Shown here: positions 32,460 to 44,258 of the stretch, in pieces
Layout of the letters: each line of letters opens with the position of its first letter
Numbering within the stretch: position 1 is the first letter of the stretch
NCBI GenBank assembly: GCA_029851415.1
Contig: CM056744.1
Location: forward strand, 70,302,172-70,366,171
Reading direction: 5' to 3'
From: Eretmocerus hayati
Lineage: Eukaryota; Arthropoda; Insecta; Hymenoptera; Aphelinidae
Length of the DNA: 64,000 nt
Position numbers and translations under genes: made by a program
Notes under the pieces: model-generated
Seen by the model: the letters and a program-made list of their open reading frames with translations, nothing else
Told to the model about the DNA's origin: nothing
Databases searched by the model: none

Positions 32460-32880
32460 TTATAAAATAATCGATTTCTCGAAAGTTCTGAATTTTCTAT
32501 CTTCGAAGACTCATTAATCGAGAACTATTCCATAGAATGAGGTATAAATCCTCCCACCATATCTTTGCGTGATCTTCTACCATCCACATGAATTTCAGAA
32601 AGATCGGTCGAAAGGCTGAGGAGGAACCGTTGTCGAAAAAAAAACAGGTGTACGCACACATACTAACGAACATGTACATCGACAGAGAAAGTTGAATTTG
32701 TAGAGGACCAGGGATAAGTCTGGAGGGAAAAACGTGACTCACAATAGAAGAATATCAGCAAGGGAAACAAAATGGTGAAAGCTGACTGGCTATGAATGGT
32801 AATTTTCAGAATGAAAAGAATAATTTGACTGGGAAGTTAGTGGAAGATCTGTTGTCACGAAATAAATTCTATGATTTTTC
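32460..32880 (+). repeat. Dispersed ~430-bp repeat, copy 1
   Basis: It runs from TATAAAATAATCGATTTCTC through AAAGATCGGTCGAAAGGCTG to a CTTGTTGTCACGAAATAAAT-like end. It is closely related to 33300-33760 and more distantly to 42900-43130 and 45220-45610. Confidence 0.75.
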
Positions 32881-33299
32881 GTCCACGGTTTCTCCTCAAC
32901 CTTCCGACCGATCTTTCTGAGATTCATGCGGGTGGTAAAGGACCACGCAGAGATGTGCTGAAAGTATCCATAGCTTGCTCTATCGAACAGTTCCCGATTA
33001 ATGAGTCTTGGAAAATAAAAATGTCAACATTTTCAAGGAATTATTCAGAATTTTTCGAATTATCTTGTAGGAAAAATGTCTAAGGTAACTTGAAGTGACC
33101 TAATAGAATGTTAATCTCGCCATTTTTGATCGATAGGCTGATACGGAATCCCGTTTTACTGTATGGAAAGAGAACTGTACATGATTTTTCTTATTGATGA
33201 AAGATCCATGAATTAATTGGTAGAGATAGATACGAATGAAAATTCCACGTTAACGGATTCCAATTGACGGAGAATAATGAAAAAATGGTTGTTCAGGTT

Positions 33300-33760
33300 A
33301 CGCGGAATTTGGTGTGTTGTTTTTGTGAAAAGATATTCGAATATAAAATAATTGATTTTTGGAAAATCCTGACATTTTCATTTTCGAAGACTCATGAATC
33401 GAGAACTGTTTGATAGAGTGAGCTATGACTCCTTTCAGCACATCTTTGCGAGGTCCTCTACCACCTACATAAATTTCAGAAAGATCGGTCGAAAGGCTGA
33501 GGAGAAACCGTGGGCGAAAAATTACGTTTCACAGATACACATACACATGGACACAGACAACGACAGAGAAAGTTAAATTCGTGGAGGACCAGGAATGAGC
33601 CTGGAGGAAAAACCGTGACTTACAACAGGAAGATATCGGCGAGAGGGACAAAATGGTGAGAACTGATTCGCTACGAATGAAGATTTTTAAAATGGAAAAT
33701 TGATTTGAGTGGGAAAATTGAGCAAAAATATCTTGTCACGAATACAACCCTTTCTCTTTT
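33300..33760 (+). repeat. Dispersed ~430-bp repeat, copy 2
   Basis: It shares AAAGATCGGTCGAAAGGCTG, TCCTCTACCACCTACAT and TCTTGTCACGAATACAA with the other copies, in the same orientation. A short ORF-like pattern in the repeat is not conserved in frame, so it is treated as non-coding. Confidence 0.75.
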
Positions 33761-34340
33761 AGAAAGCAAAAGGAAGAAGAGAGAGCCGTGTGCAGACGGG
33801 TAATTCCCCAACATACGTATGTGGACCTCTCTATATTCTGAATATCTGAATCTTTACCCAAGCATTAGCCAAAACTCACGAAGCCTATCCTTTTCTCTAC
33901 GCATTACATTGCGAATCATTTGGGATGGAGTATCATGAACCACCTGCACTTCCTGACAAGATTTTGAAAAAAACCGTGTAACTAAGCGTTCATCATTACC
34001 AAAGCGCGTCAAAGTCGTTTTTTGACATTCATTTCAGAGAAAAATCGTAAAAATTGATTCATTCAAAAATCCTTACGTAGGTGATTCAGAAAGCAATTGG
34101 AAGTTTTCATTTGAGCCCTGAATAGTCATTTGATAGAAATGATCATTTCATAGCTATGGCATTCCGTCTCTCATACCGGACCACATCGCGCAGAAATTGT
34201 GAAAACTCTCGTTGGAATTCAATAGGATTGCAAAGTAACACATCTGACGTGTTATTCGCAGTACTGTTGAATTTTTTCATACTACATGAGTCCAGGAATG
34301 GAAATTACTGACTTTCTTCGGAATTTTCCTGACAACTATA
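33761..34340. other. No gene seen
   Basis: AT-rich sequence between the dispersed repeat and the SINE. Short frames lack motifs. Confidence 0.4.
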
Positions 34341-34344
34341 TTAG

Positions 34345-34445
34345 AAACGGCCGAATCGAACCCACAACCCCTCGAACAGTGTTGATTCCGAAGCTAGCAC
34401 GCCACCGACTGAGTCAACACTGTGATAGGAGCTTCTTATAGTTGC
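34345..34445 (-). mobile_element. tRNA-derived SINE head, minus strand
   Basis: Read on the minus strand from about 34431, GTTGACTCAGTCGGTGGCGT supplies an A-box-like segment. GGTTGTGGGTTCGATTCGGC further on supplies a B-box (GGGTTCGATTC), with spacing close to that of a tRNA promoter. An insertion between them and the lack of a normal acceptor stem rule out a functional tRNA. The tail would extend towards 34250. Confidence 0.65.
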
Positions 34446-34698
34446 CTGGACCGGGCCTTGTGAGCACACGGCTTGACAGCCATGCGTCAAATCTATGACC
34501 ATTGTCGTGAGAAATGATATGATGATGCTTCGTGGGAATTGATGAATATATCCTGTCAATCAGGAATCCGGGATTCACATACTCAAGAGCTAGTTGTTGA
34601 TTCAGGAATCGTACATGTGTTTTCAAACGATATTAGAAGAGATTCTGGTGGGTCGATGGTTTGAGAGGAATACTCAATTCTCTCAGTCCTACTTATAC

Positions 34699-34790
34699 CG
34701 TATTCATTCAAATATAAGCCGCACTTTTTATCTATTGTAGAATTCAGAAAATTGGAGTGAAGATAATACACGGGTGCGGCTTATATTCAG
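34699..34790. repeat. Short inverted repeat, ATATAAGCCGCAC ends
   Basis: AAATATAAGCCGCAC at about 34710-34724 and GTGCGGCTTATATT at 34774-34787 are reverse complements around a 49-bp centre. This looks like a small MITE or a remnant of one. Confidence 0.7.
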
Positions 34791-34799
34791 GGCCGCTGA

Positions 34800-37247
34800 C
34801 CATCCATCATGAATGTGAACACCAACACGCACCAAACTATTTGACTACCTATAGAAAGAATATTGTGCACTGATTTTCTCAATTCTGTTTGAAATTTAGT
34901 CGACTCTATATGAGGGAATCACAGAAACTTCTGAATTTTGGCCCCTAAGAGTGAAAATGCTGAGAAACGCTGTGCATATGTCTCAAAATCCCCAGACAGC
35001 TTCTTTGATGTCTCGCAAAACATAATCTCCCACGTGGATCATCTGGGGAAAATCGCTAAACGACTTACAGAACAAAGTTTTGCGCCCCATCTTGGGGATT
35101 CTCTAAAAATTCGGTCCGAAATTCGCATTGATTGGTCAGGGGTCGCTCGTTGACCGACCGGAGATGTCTCATAGAATACTCGGATCGATGTTGAAGATTC
35201 TCAACTTTTAGACTTCATGATTAGGATCGCCCGATGGTAATGATAAAGGCTTATGACCTATCGAGAGGTGTCAAAAACACACCACATATCGAAGAGTGTC
35301 TGTTTTACCAGATCCCATCATCCATTTGCATACGAGATGCGAATATAAGGAACGACCTTAGTCGCTCTTATACAAATCTGGAATTCTTTAGATTCTCTGA
35401 AAGATTCTATGGAATGTTCAAAAACGACTCGATCTAGGTGTGATTCTCAGTAGCTCTCACTTGTACCGATGATACTTCAAAACACGCTAGAGTCCGAGAG
35501 TAGCGGAGTAGATATGATATCTTGATATTATCATCCATAGTTTCTCGGTAATTTGAAGTTCGTCCGTCCATCACAGCAAGTGTACACCGCCGTAGACGGC
35601 GTAAATATATCATGAGTGACAATAATTTCCTTCCGGTTGGATGCGATTCCTTGATTTTCACGTTGATGTACATGGACTTGTGATAGATCGATTTCTTCAT
35701 TCTTGCAAAAGTAAGACGAGTACCCTGGGATACGCTAAAAAATGTATGAGCCTGAAAACAAGAGTGATTCTCCATCGAAATAAGGTGACAGAATGTCCAA
35801 ATGCGTGTCACGGCTGGGTATGGAATGAATCGTAACTTTGAACCATAAGAAACATGCCTGCAAAGTTACAGAACCTGCTGTTATATGCTAAAGAGTACGT
35901 CCATGTCAAATTCAAACGGTTTCTGCAACTATTTTTTTAAAATTCCCATACCATTTTCCTTCGACGTGGGGTAAAATGAGATATTTCCTATAGTTTGTAG
36001 GTCCTAACATTTTTTTGTCCCAGATAGGCCTACAAGAGTGATTTCACCGAAAAATCAAAAATTGTGACTATCCTACCGTATTTTGCTCGTGAATTTTGAT
36101 TGCTTTGATCAATTTGGATTTTCCAAAGAGCATTTGAAAGGAGGTTTCAAAAGCTATCGATTGACCACTAGCGAAATCTCTTACAGTTGTTTCTTGAACA
36201 TCCGAAAGCTGGACTACTCAAAATCATGGTTTGGCTCATAACTTTTTTGACGTATATTTTGATTTTCTATATTTCATTTTTTTTCGATTTGTATAGTGAT
36301 AAACCACCTGCAAAGAATTTTCAGCCATTATTCTTCCTCTTGGGGCCTCCTAGAGCTATTCAAGTGCGCAAAACCATCTCAAAAACTCAAAAAATGCGTT
36401 TTTACCTCGTTCAACTTTTTCGGGGAACTTTGCAACTAAATTCATTGTGTTTGCAAGATTGTTCCACCTCAGAAATGACTGTTTAGAGTATTTTTTTATA
36501 GCACTGCGTGACCTAAACCCGCGTTTATTAAACGCATTTGCGGGACTTAACTGGCCTATTATTCAACTGTGAAATAACGCGTTCGCTCACTTCACGCGGG
36601 TGCGAAACATAACAAATCGGTTTATTTCACTACGAGATAAGGAGGGTATCTTTGGTAAATTTTTCGTGAATTTCGTATGCAGTCATCGAAATTGTGAGAA
36701 AAATTTTTAAATACCTCTGATTGACCGTGTCTGAAGCAGTGCACCCACATCAATAACTCCAGAAAGCAAGAAAATTAGTTGAGATTTTACACACTATTTT
36801 TCATGGTTATAGATCATCAGCAACATAAACATAAACATCAACACGTGGTTGAGTTTTGCACATGTGTACGTGCTAACCTTGCTGTAGCAAGGTAATATAC
36901 CATAACCCATACACCACTACCACTTCAATGCCAAATCTCTTTAGACCTTTGTGGTAAAGCTCAACGACAACATGTATGAATTTCATGTTTTTGAAGATTT
37001 TCTCTCTCTGCAAACGAATGAGATTCACGATAGATTTCTATTACATTGATAATTTGGAGGTGATTTCCATTCCCAACTATATGAACATCTTGCTCGTACA
37101 AACTTTTATGTCTCAAATATCCTATATGTCATAATATTACTTGATAACTCTTAACAATCTCCAAATCTTGATGAAATACTCAAGGCCAGTCGGAAGTTCT
37201 AGCAGAAGAGCAACCAGATACGCGCCAGGTTTACCAACAATATCTTA
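34800..37247. other. Long unassigned AT-rich stretch
   Basis: No reading frame longer than about 125 codons is found, and none has a motif I recognise, including overlapping frames at 35434-35835 and one at 36187-36486. A short palindromic GCCGTAGACGGC lies at 35589-35600. Nothing else was seen. Confidence 0.4.
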
Positions 37248-37560
37248 TTTTCAAATGATAACGAACACTTTTTGGATCGAATCATTGAGTCAGCGCACTC
37301 ACTAATGGAATTCCCAATCATATGAGCTTTGTTGCGTCTCAAAACTTGCGATATATATTGCAGGATTTGAGGATATGAAATCTTGAGCTGCGCTGCCGCA
37401 TCATAACAACCATGCTGTGATACACAATTGCCGTTCCCCGAATCTCACCAGAATATATCAAGAATTTTGAGACGCGACAAAGCTCAAACGATTGGAAGTT
37501 TCATCGTGAAGCGCGCTAACTGGGTGATTTGGTTCGGAAAGTGTTTGGAAGTGTGAAAAT
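37248..37560. mobile_element. Foldback element (~313 bp)
   Basis: Arms 37248-37370 and 37437-37560 are imperfect reverse complements. Examples are GAGCTTTGTTGCGTCTCAAA against TTTGAGACGCGACAAAGCTC, and CGAACACTTTTTGGATCGAA against TTCGGAAAGTGTTTGGAAG. The 66-bp centre contains a GCGCTGCCGC stretch. No coding sequence is present. Confidence 0.75.
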
Positions 37561-38174
37561 CAAATATTGTTCTAATCACACTATGCAAATTACCGTAGAG
37601 CCATCTATCGAGTAGTAAGCGAACATGCCTCAACTCACTAATTGTCAGAGTAGATCAACAGAATCAGGTATTTTCAGTTCTCTTGAGAACAATCTCATGT
37701 CCATGACAACATTGTGGTCTTAAAGATAAGAATGATCTATCTTGAGAGTGCAATCCAAGCAGATCCAATTTCGATACCTATTACGCTAGATGATTCAATC
37801 GAGATGCTTGACAAATATCTTTCTCCCCATGTAGATCAGTTATTGTACCAAACAAATCCTTCGAAGTTGAACATCATCGGTACAATGTTATTCCAAATTT
37901 TTGAAAGTTGTCGCTATGATAAATACGTATAGCGCGATTTGATTCAATTTTCCTCAATTTTATGGAAGTCTTTGAGGATGCATCTGTTTTAATATGCCAC
38001 AGACCATTTTCGAATCATTCACCGACTTATTTCGATTAATTTCGAAATTTGAATGAAATTCTTGAATACCATTCGACCAATATTTGAACTCGGAAACATT
38101 GGAACAGTGTCTATAACTCTTCGAATGGGATATCTCTCGATGGAATGGTTTTAGCCTGAATCATTCTTCGATGC
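37561..38174. other. No gene seen
   Basis: AT-rich sequence with a 72-codon frame (37714-37932) that shows no recognisable motif. Confidence 0.4.
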
Positions 38175-38299
38175 TGCATGGTCGAGCGTTTGCTAATCTG
38201 AAATATGCGTTCGATAGCGCTGACCAGAAGAGGATTCATGGTGAAATCAGAATGATTTTAGGGCAATATGTGATTTTCAATAATTCATTGAAAATGCGC

Positions 38300-39590
38300 T
38301 CGCAAAAGACCCCCGATTCAAGTCGATGTCACGTGACTCCTACGTCATTGGGGTGGTCGCCGATACACACACGCAAACTTGGCCGCGTTTGTGTTACGTG
38401 TGCGTGTGCAGTCAAAATAACAAATCGGACCCGGGTTTGTTTTATGCTCAAAACAGTTTATTGAACAAATTGAGAGTGTATTCAGCTCAAGAACAGTTGC
38501 ACCTGGCTATATTCTACTTGTGGAAAGCAGTGAACCGGCAGTCATCGCATTTCTAGTGTATACTGCAGTGAAGAAGAATGCATGATTAGTGGACTTCTAG
38601 AATCAGGAGTTTGATGTATAGAATTCTCAAATCATCACCCAAAATATTATATGACCCATGTAAGTAAGCAATTGAGGCATAGTTTATGTGCCTGTGGTGA
38701 ATTATCTGCTCATTGAATGATCTATTGCCATATATGTATATACCTTCCTATCTGAACATTCTGGTGTTGCTCGACGATGACTATTTGAAGTATTTCCTGG
38801 TGCATTGGACGGAATCAAGTGTACCGTAGTCAATTCATCATGCAGTAGAGTAGTATCATTTTGTGTCTTTCTTGAAGTTCTTACTGACTACACTCATTGA
38901 CAAAGGCAGCCTCAGCTTTATTTTCTGATATTGAAAAGCTCGGAATAGTGAATGCGCATTTCTGGCTGGAACGATTGGCCCCAACTCATTAGTTGGATGA
39001 ATGAGAAGCACAACAAACACCAGAAAACTACTCTACTGCATGATGAATTGAATGCGGTACACTTGATTCTGTCCAATGCATCCCAGAAAAACTTCTAGTA
39101 GTGATCGTCGAGCAACACCAGAATGTTCAGATAGAAAGATATATATATATATATATATGGAAATAGATCATTCAATGAGCAGATAATTCACCACAGTCAC
39201 ATGAACTATGCCATAATTGCTTACTTACATGGGCCAGATAATACTTTGAGTGATGATTTGAAAATTCTGTACATCAAACTCCTGATTGTAAAAGTCCACT
39301 AATCATGCATTCTTCTTCACTGCAGTATGCACTAGAAATGCGATGACTGCAGGTTCCACTGCTTTCCACAAGTAGAAAATAGCCAGGTGCAACTGTTCTT
39401 GAGCTGAATACACTCTCAATTTGTTCAATGAACTGTTTCGAGCATAAAACAAACCCGGGTCCGATATGTTATTTTGGCTGTACACGCACACGCAACTCAA
39501 ACGCGACCGAGTTTGCGTGTGTGTATCGGCGACCACCCCAATGGCGTAAGAGTCACGTGACATCGACTTGAATCGGAGGTCTTTTGCGCA
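38300..39590. mobile_element. 1.3-kb palindromic (foldback) element in the left arm
   Basis: Arms of about 560 bp (38300-38855 and 39027-39590) are near-identical inverted copies. They share GATTCAAGTCGATGTCACGT and CAGTTTATTGAACAAATTG-like segments. The spacer is about 170 bp. The mirrored short frames on the two strands are a by-product. It sits between two halves of a sequence that is contiguous in the opposite arm of the larger element. Confidence 0.9.
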
Positions 39591-39644
39591 CTGTGTGCCT
39601 GAGCGAATTTTTCTTCAAAGTGAAAACTCCCTCTGAGGTTGGAA

Positions 39645-40099
39645 TGAAAGAGGCTGAATTTATCGGTTTCCCCTGCTATTTTATTTGCACTTTTTTCATT
39701 TTAGTGCGACGTTCCGATCACTTTTCCTGTGACCCTTTTCAAGCTAAAAAAATTTTTTTTTTTTTTTCATGAATAAAATCTTCCACACTCTTATGAATTA
39801 GAATTGGAAATCAACTGCACATCTACCTTATGATATCGATCAAAAATTCATGATAAGACTAAAACAGACTCTTTCACCAAGCTCAGCTTGGAGTCAGGAT
39901 ATGTCACATCTAAAACAACTATTGATCGCAAATTAACTATCCAAACACACAATTTTTTCTTGAGAAAAAAGAAGATCTACGAAAATGGTTGCGACTTACA
40001 GTGACAGTCTTGGAAGCTTGGAATTGCGAGTACATTTTTGAGTCTAAAGAAAGATGGAATTTCTTTAGGTGTTACACTGTGACACCCCCACCTACTCCC
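39645..40099. mobile_element. ~455-bp insertion with 12-bp target duplication
   Basis: ACTCCCTCTGAG occurs at 39633-39644 and again at 40088-40099. The opposite arm of the surrounding element has this site once (as ACTCCCTCTGGG). The insertion contains a T-run (39752-39768) and no gene. A long target duplication suggests retroposition, but no terminal poly-A was seen. Confidence 0.65.
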
Positions 40100-40410
40100 T
40101 CTGAGATTATTTTGGTTTCTGATTCTACACGTTTGGGGCATCATTTTCCCACAAAAATTAAAATCCCGGGCTGAGCTCTTTTGAAGGAATGTCGTTTGGA
40201 ACATTTTTTGGACCCAGTCTAGGAACGCCCAAGTAATATGGCTCATCCCTCATTGGATATGAGCCCAAAATCAAGTTTCTTGACTCTCTAACACTAGTTT
40301 CCAGGAAATGTGACCGCTTCGGATCCTTCTGAGGCTTGTTGAGATTGAGGTACCCTGGAAACTCTTCAAGAATGCAAAAAAACAATCTCTTGATGTCTCA
40401 TTTGAGGTAT

Positions 40411-41579
40411 GTCTCCTGGGACAATCAGGATAGAAAGTTTGAGCGAACCGTGTTGTTTTGACAGCAACGCGACCTCGCCGTCTTTTTATGTACAATCGCG
40501 TATACACAACAGAGCAGCTCGTACACGCACACGCTCACACACACACACGCTCTCCGCTAGGCAGAGGATCAACATTGCGCGCAGACGAAAATCACAAACA
40601 TTCGAGCCCTCGTGTAAACAAAATGAATAAGCACGGGTCCCTATTTTTGGCTAGGATAAAGAAAAGACTTGAATCAATGACATATCAATTTTCCAGCGAG
40701 TTTTCTAGAGAATTGTCGGAGCATCCGTGAGAATGGCCCAAAAAAGTTGCCTTCTGTTGCGCCGTTCCTATCTTCGCGCGTTACGAGCTCGAACTTCTGG
40801 CATCGAAAACTCGAAAACAAAATGGACAGGCTCCTCGAAATTCCAGCAGAAGGTGTGTTATAGATAATCGAACCACCACAAAAATTCCCAGAAGATTCTC
40901 TGAATTTCAAAAAACTCGTAGACATACCTTAAGAGCCCTTGGGTAGATGGGACCAAGAATGCACCTTTTTTAGTAATATAGGCGTAGAAACGGCTAGGAA
41001 TCGAATTTTTCCTATTTTGTGAGAAGCATTTCTAATTTTGGACGAAGACATAGAGAATAAGGAGAACTACGTTAAAAATTGATCGAATCAATCTCATTCG
41101 GCATAGCTTCCAGTGATTGAGATAAAATAAGTCGAGAGTACTGAATATTGCTAGTAATGTTGTAAAAGAAGCGCGGGTCATTTAGGATGGTCCAAACCGT
41201 TGATTTCCTCACATTTCAATGTGAAGAACATGAAAAAAATGCGTGTCCAGGTCTGCAAGCTGGTACATTTGAGAACTTGAGTCGGGGCATATTAGGGAAT
41301 GGGGGCATTTTAGGCACACTTACCTTATAACACATTTAGGAACGTGAGAGGAGATATTTTCCGTTCTTTCAATCATTTTTCACGTTGTACTGTTGAGATT
41401 CCCGAAATAGTCAAGATCGTGGATTTTCATTGAAACCGAACCATTCCAAAGCATCCACCTGATCCACTCTGAGTTGTTTGTATGACGAACTGAGTGAACG
41501 GATGATCATATTTTGAGAGAATGAACAGATTGTTTCGGTCAGTCAAACGTCAAGTGAGCTCATTAGACGCCTACCTTCA
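40411..41579. other. Core of the composite element, no gene
   Basis: It contains an ACACGCACACGCTCACAC simple repeat at 40524-40549 and unremarkable AT-rich sequence. No transposase motif was found in any frame. Confidence 0.4.
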
Positions 41580-41660
41580 ACATGGCTCTCTGGCCCCGAG
41601 GCATGTGCTTGGTCTCGGAACATAAAGGTCGTGGGCTCGAATCCCACTCTCGGCAAAATT
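41580..41660 (+). mobile_element. tRNA-derived SINE head, plus strand
   Basis: TGGCCCCGAGGCATGTGC (41590-41607) resembles an A-box region, and GTGGGCTCGAATCCCAC (41630-41646) contains a perfect B-box with a T-stem. CTCTCGG pairs weakly with CCGAGGC around it. Downstream sequence up to about 41880 may be the SINE body. It is not a functional tRNA because the acceptor and anticodon parts are not normal. Confidence 0.7.
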
Positions 41661-42091
41661 TACGAGTTATGTAGACGAGTTCTTTTTGGTCTCTCCACCG
41701 TAAAATAGTGATGAATTGACATAAGAAATTCCTCGCCATTACCTGAACATCACAAAAAACATGATGATTTTATTGAAATTCGTTATGATGTACATTACAA
41801 TTTTCGTCACAAAAGACATCGTGATAAACATTGTATTGTCCATCACAAGATTATTTCCAATATGGCGTCTTGGAGAGCCCAAACGGTAGATGGTCATTTC
41901 TTGAATGAGACGTCAAGAGATTGGTTCTTGCATTTTTGAAGGGTTTTTAGGGTACATGCCCAACCTCAACAAGCCTCAGAAGTATCCAAGGCGGTCACAT
42001 TTTCTAAAAACGAGTGTTAGAAAGTGGAGAAACTTGATTTTGGGCTCATATCCAACAAGGGATAAGCCATATCACTTGGGCGTTCCTACAC

Positions 42092-42495
42092 TGTAAAAAC
42101 TCCCGGTGTATTTTTACAGTGCTGGGCACTGGCGACCATGAGACCAGTGCTCAGCATGGTAAAAATACCGTGCTGAGAACGTGACTCTTACCGGCCCGGT
42201 GTGAATTTTTACCAGGTCGGAAACTGTACAAACACCAGGTCGCCCGCAAAATTACAGACGCCGTGGATTTTGCAATTCCCAGCACTGGTCCCATGGTTGC
42301 CAGTGCCCAGAACTGCGAAATGACGGGCGCCCGTGATTTGACAGTTCTCAGAACGTTATGTATACAGTCGCTGCAGGTGAATTCTCGAGACGCGTGATAT
42401 TCAATATAGTCGACCACTGTTATCATAACGTTCTCAGGTTGGTGCTGCCCTGTACGGGCTCGCCCGGGAATTCACAGACGCGCCCATGAATTCAC
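42092..42495. mobile_element. MITE with CACTGTAAAAA-type ends in the right arm
   Basis: The left end is CACTGTAAAAACTCCCGGTG. The right end, read inverted, is GTAAAAGAGCCGGTGTGAA, so about 18 bp of inverted repeat is visible. Internally 42120-42166 and 42268-42312 are a second inverted pair (TGCTGGGCACTGGCGACCAT against ATGGTTGCCAGTGCCCAG). It replaces about 22 bp of sequence that the left arm of the surrounding element retains. Confidence 0.75.
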
Positions 42496-42899
42496 ACCGG
42501 CTCTTTTACAAACGACATTCCTCAAAGAAGGCTCAGCCCGCGATTTTGATTTGAAAAGGAAAATGATGCCCCAAAAATCCAGAATCAGAAGCCAAAATAA
42601 TCCCAGAGGGAGTTTTCATTTTGAAAAAAAAATGCGTACAGGCACACCGTGCGCGGGCGCATTTTCAATTAATTATTGAAAATCACATATCGCCTCTAAA
42701 ATTATCCTGATTCCACCATAGATCTTCTTCTGGTCAGCGCTATCAAACGCATATTTCAGATTAGCAAACGCTCGACCATGCAAATTCTCTATTGGTTGAT
42801 ACGGAATTGCGTATTGATGAATAAAACATGATTGGCATGCGATTTCCCGTTGCATGATGCAAAATGGATGTTTTAAATTATCGAAATGGATGAATATGG

Positions 42900-43130
42900 A
42901 TCATCCATATAAATCAGGTCACGGAGAATCGCCGAATGATGTTTGTTCAATTGACGCGAACTTTGGTGAGAAATTTGTGGACGAAGATATTTGTGAATAA
43001 GATTATCAGTTTCCCGGAGATATTGACTTTCTCATATTACAAAACGCATAAATCGGGAGTTATCTATGAGAGTGAGCTGCAAATTTCCTTTCAGAACATC
43101 ATTGGGTGGTCATCTACCTAACAGATGAAT
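42900..43130 (+). repeat. Dispersed ~430-bp repeat, copy 3 (5' part)
   Basis: Similarity to 33290-33480 is visible in GAGTGAGCTGCAAATTTCCTTTCAGAACATC and GGTGGTCATCTACCTA. The similarity stops near 43125, where the LTR-like region begins. Confidence 0.6.
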
Positions 43131-44042
43131 TCTATGACAACGATTCGCTCATGCTGAGCGTACCTTAGCGGATATGGTCGACCCTGGAAACCAGGAAGGC
43201 CGGTTCAACACCCTGGAAATCAGGCAAGTGTAAAGCGTCGTGCCCGCAACTTTACCTTTCCTGGAAGTCAGGAAGGCCAATCTCACTTGGACGAGTGCTA
43301 TACCCAACACCACCTACAATTCAATAGAATGATCAGGAGGTCACACCCCGGATGCCCTACATGGCGGATTCCAATCTTCATCCAACTACTTCGAACTCCA
43401 CCCTGTCACAGCGCATCTATACGGTAATCGATTCACCAGACTCCAGCCAAATTTGTGTCAAGTTCAATGGTCCACGTAAGGAGCTCTCCGGCATCGTCCA
43501 CGGTGATCAATAAGACTACGAGCCATATCACATCACTCATTCTCTCACAATCCATAGTCATTACCTCGTATTGACCATCACATCATTCGCAACTTGATTC
43601 AAAGATGATTGTATTCCAATTCTTCACCAACTTCGGATGGTTGTATTCACCAATACACATTCACGTCCAATCTACGATCTTAGGAAAATACAAAATTGTG
43701 TGCGATACCAATAAGGTTTGTCAAATACAAAATCGACAAGGAACCAAGTGCAACGCACTAACACACTTCCACACACTAACACATGGAACAATGTACTCAC
43801 CTACCCCGGACGCTTGACGCGTGCATTTTCACGCATCTTCTCTTTCCATCGAGTACATTGTTTATCGTGGAAATTAAACTACGCAACGAGCGGTGGAATC
43901 ACACGTTATCGTTCTTCCTACCCGCATCATTTCTTGATCGACGAAGGGCATCCATTTGTACTAACGTACGCTCATGCAAAAGTACATTCATCGGTCGACA
44001 CCATAAACGCGCCCTCAACATTGCAGTCTCAATTCTTGGTTA

Positions 44043-44247
44043 TGTACTCGTCTCCGATAGTACAAATCCGGCCTTCAAGGATGTACGCGGATCCCATAGT
44101 ACAATACCGCAGTCAACTTGTGTACGCGCGTCTTATAGTACATTCTCGAGCTAATCCATACTCAATGCACGCTCGTGTAATAGTACAACAGTCTTGTACG
44201 CGTATCGAATAGTATATCACAGCAGATGTACGCACAATTTGCGTACA
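44043..44247. promoter_or_regulatory. Array of six TGTAC-N12-GTACA dyads
   Basis: Left half-sites start at 44043, 44082, 44121, 44166, 44195 and 44227. Right half-sites start 17 bp later in five cases and 16 bp later in the last. The consensus is TGTACGCGNNTCNNATAGTACA. One left half is TGCAC and one right half is GTATA. Looser GTAC pairs occur further upstream (43792-43990). Confidence 0.75.
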
Positions 44248-44258
44248 TCCTTCTGCCC

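Larger units (their letters stand above)
38175..42783. mobile_element. Composite inverted-repeat element with nested insertions
   Basis: The ends are TGCATGGTCGAGCGTTTGCT and its reverse complement at 42763-42782. Left-arm pieces 38175-38298, 39591-39644 and 40100-40410 pair with right-arm pieces 42600-42783, 42496-42620 and 41890-42091. The left arm is interrupted by a 1.3-kb palindromic element and a ~455-bp insertion, and the right arm by a ~400-bp MITE. The core 40411-41889 has no recognisable transposase. Confidence 0.78.

Noticed and set aside
34345..34445. A functional tRNA gene on the minus strand
   Set aside because: There is extra sequence between A- and B-box regions and no acceptor stem; a SINE head fits better.
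35434..35835. 125-codon minus-strand frame as a gene
   Set aside because: It overlaps a plus-strand frame, has no motif and lies in otherwise featureless sequence.
38171..39563. Mirrored frames at 38171-38556 and 39303-39563 as paralogous genes
   Set aside because: They are the two arms of one palindromic element, and the outer part also matches 42673-42855 as an inverted-repeat arm.
41580..41660. A functional tRNA gene
   Set aside because: The B-box is good but the acceptor and anticodon arms do not form a standard cloverleaf.
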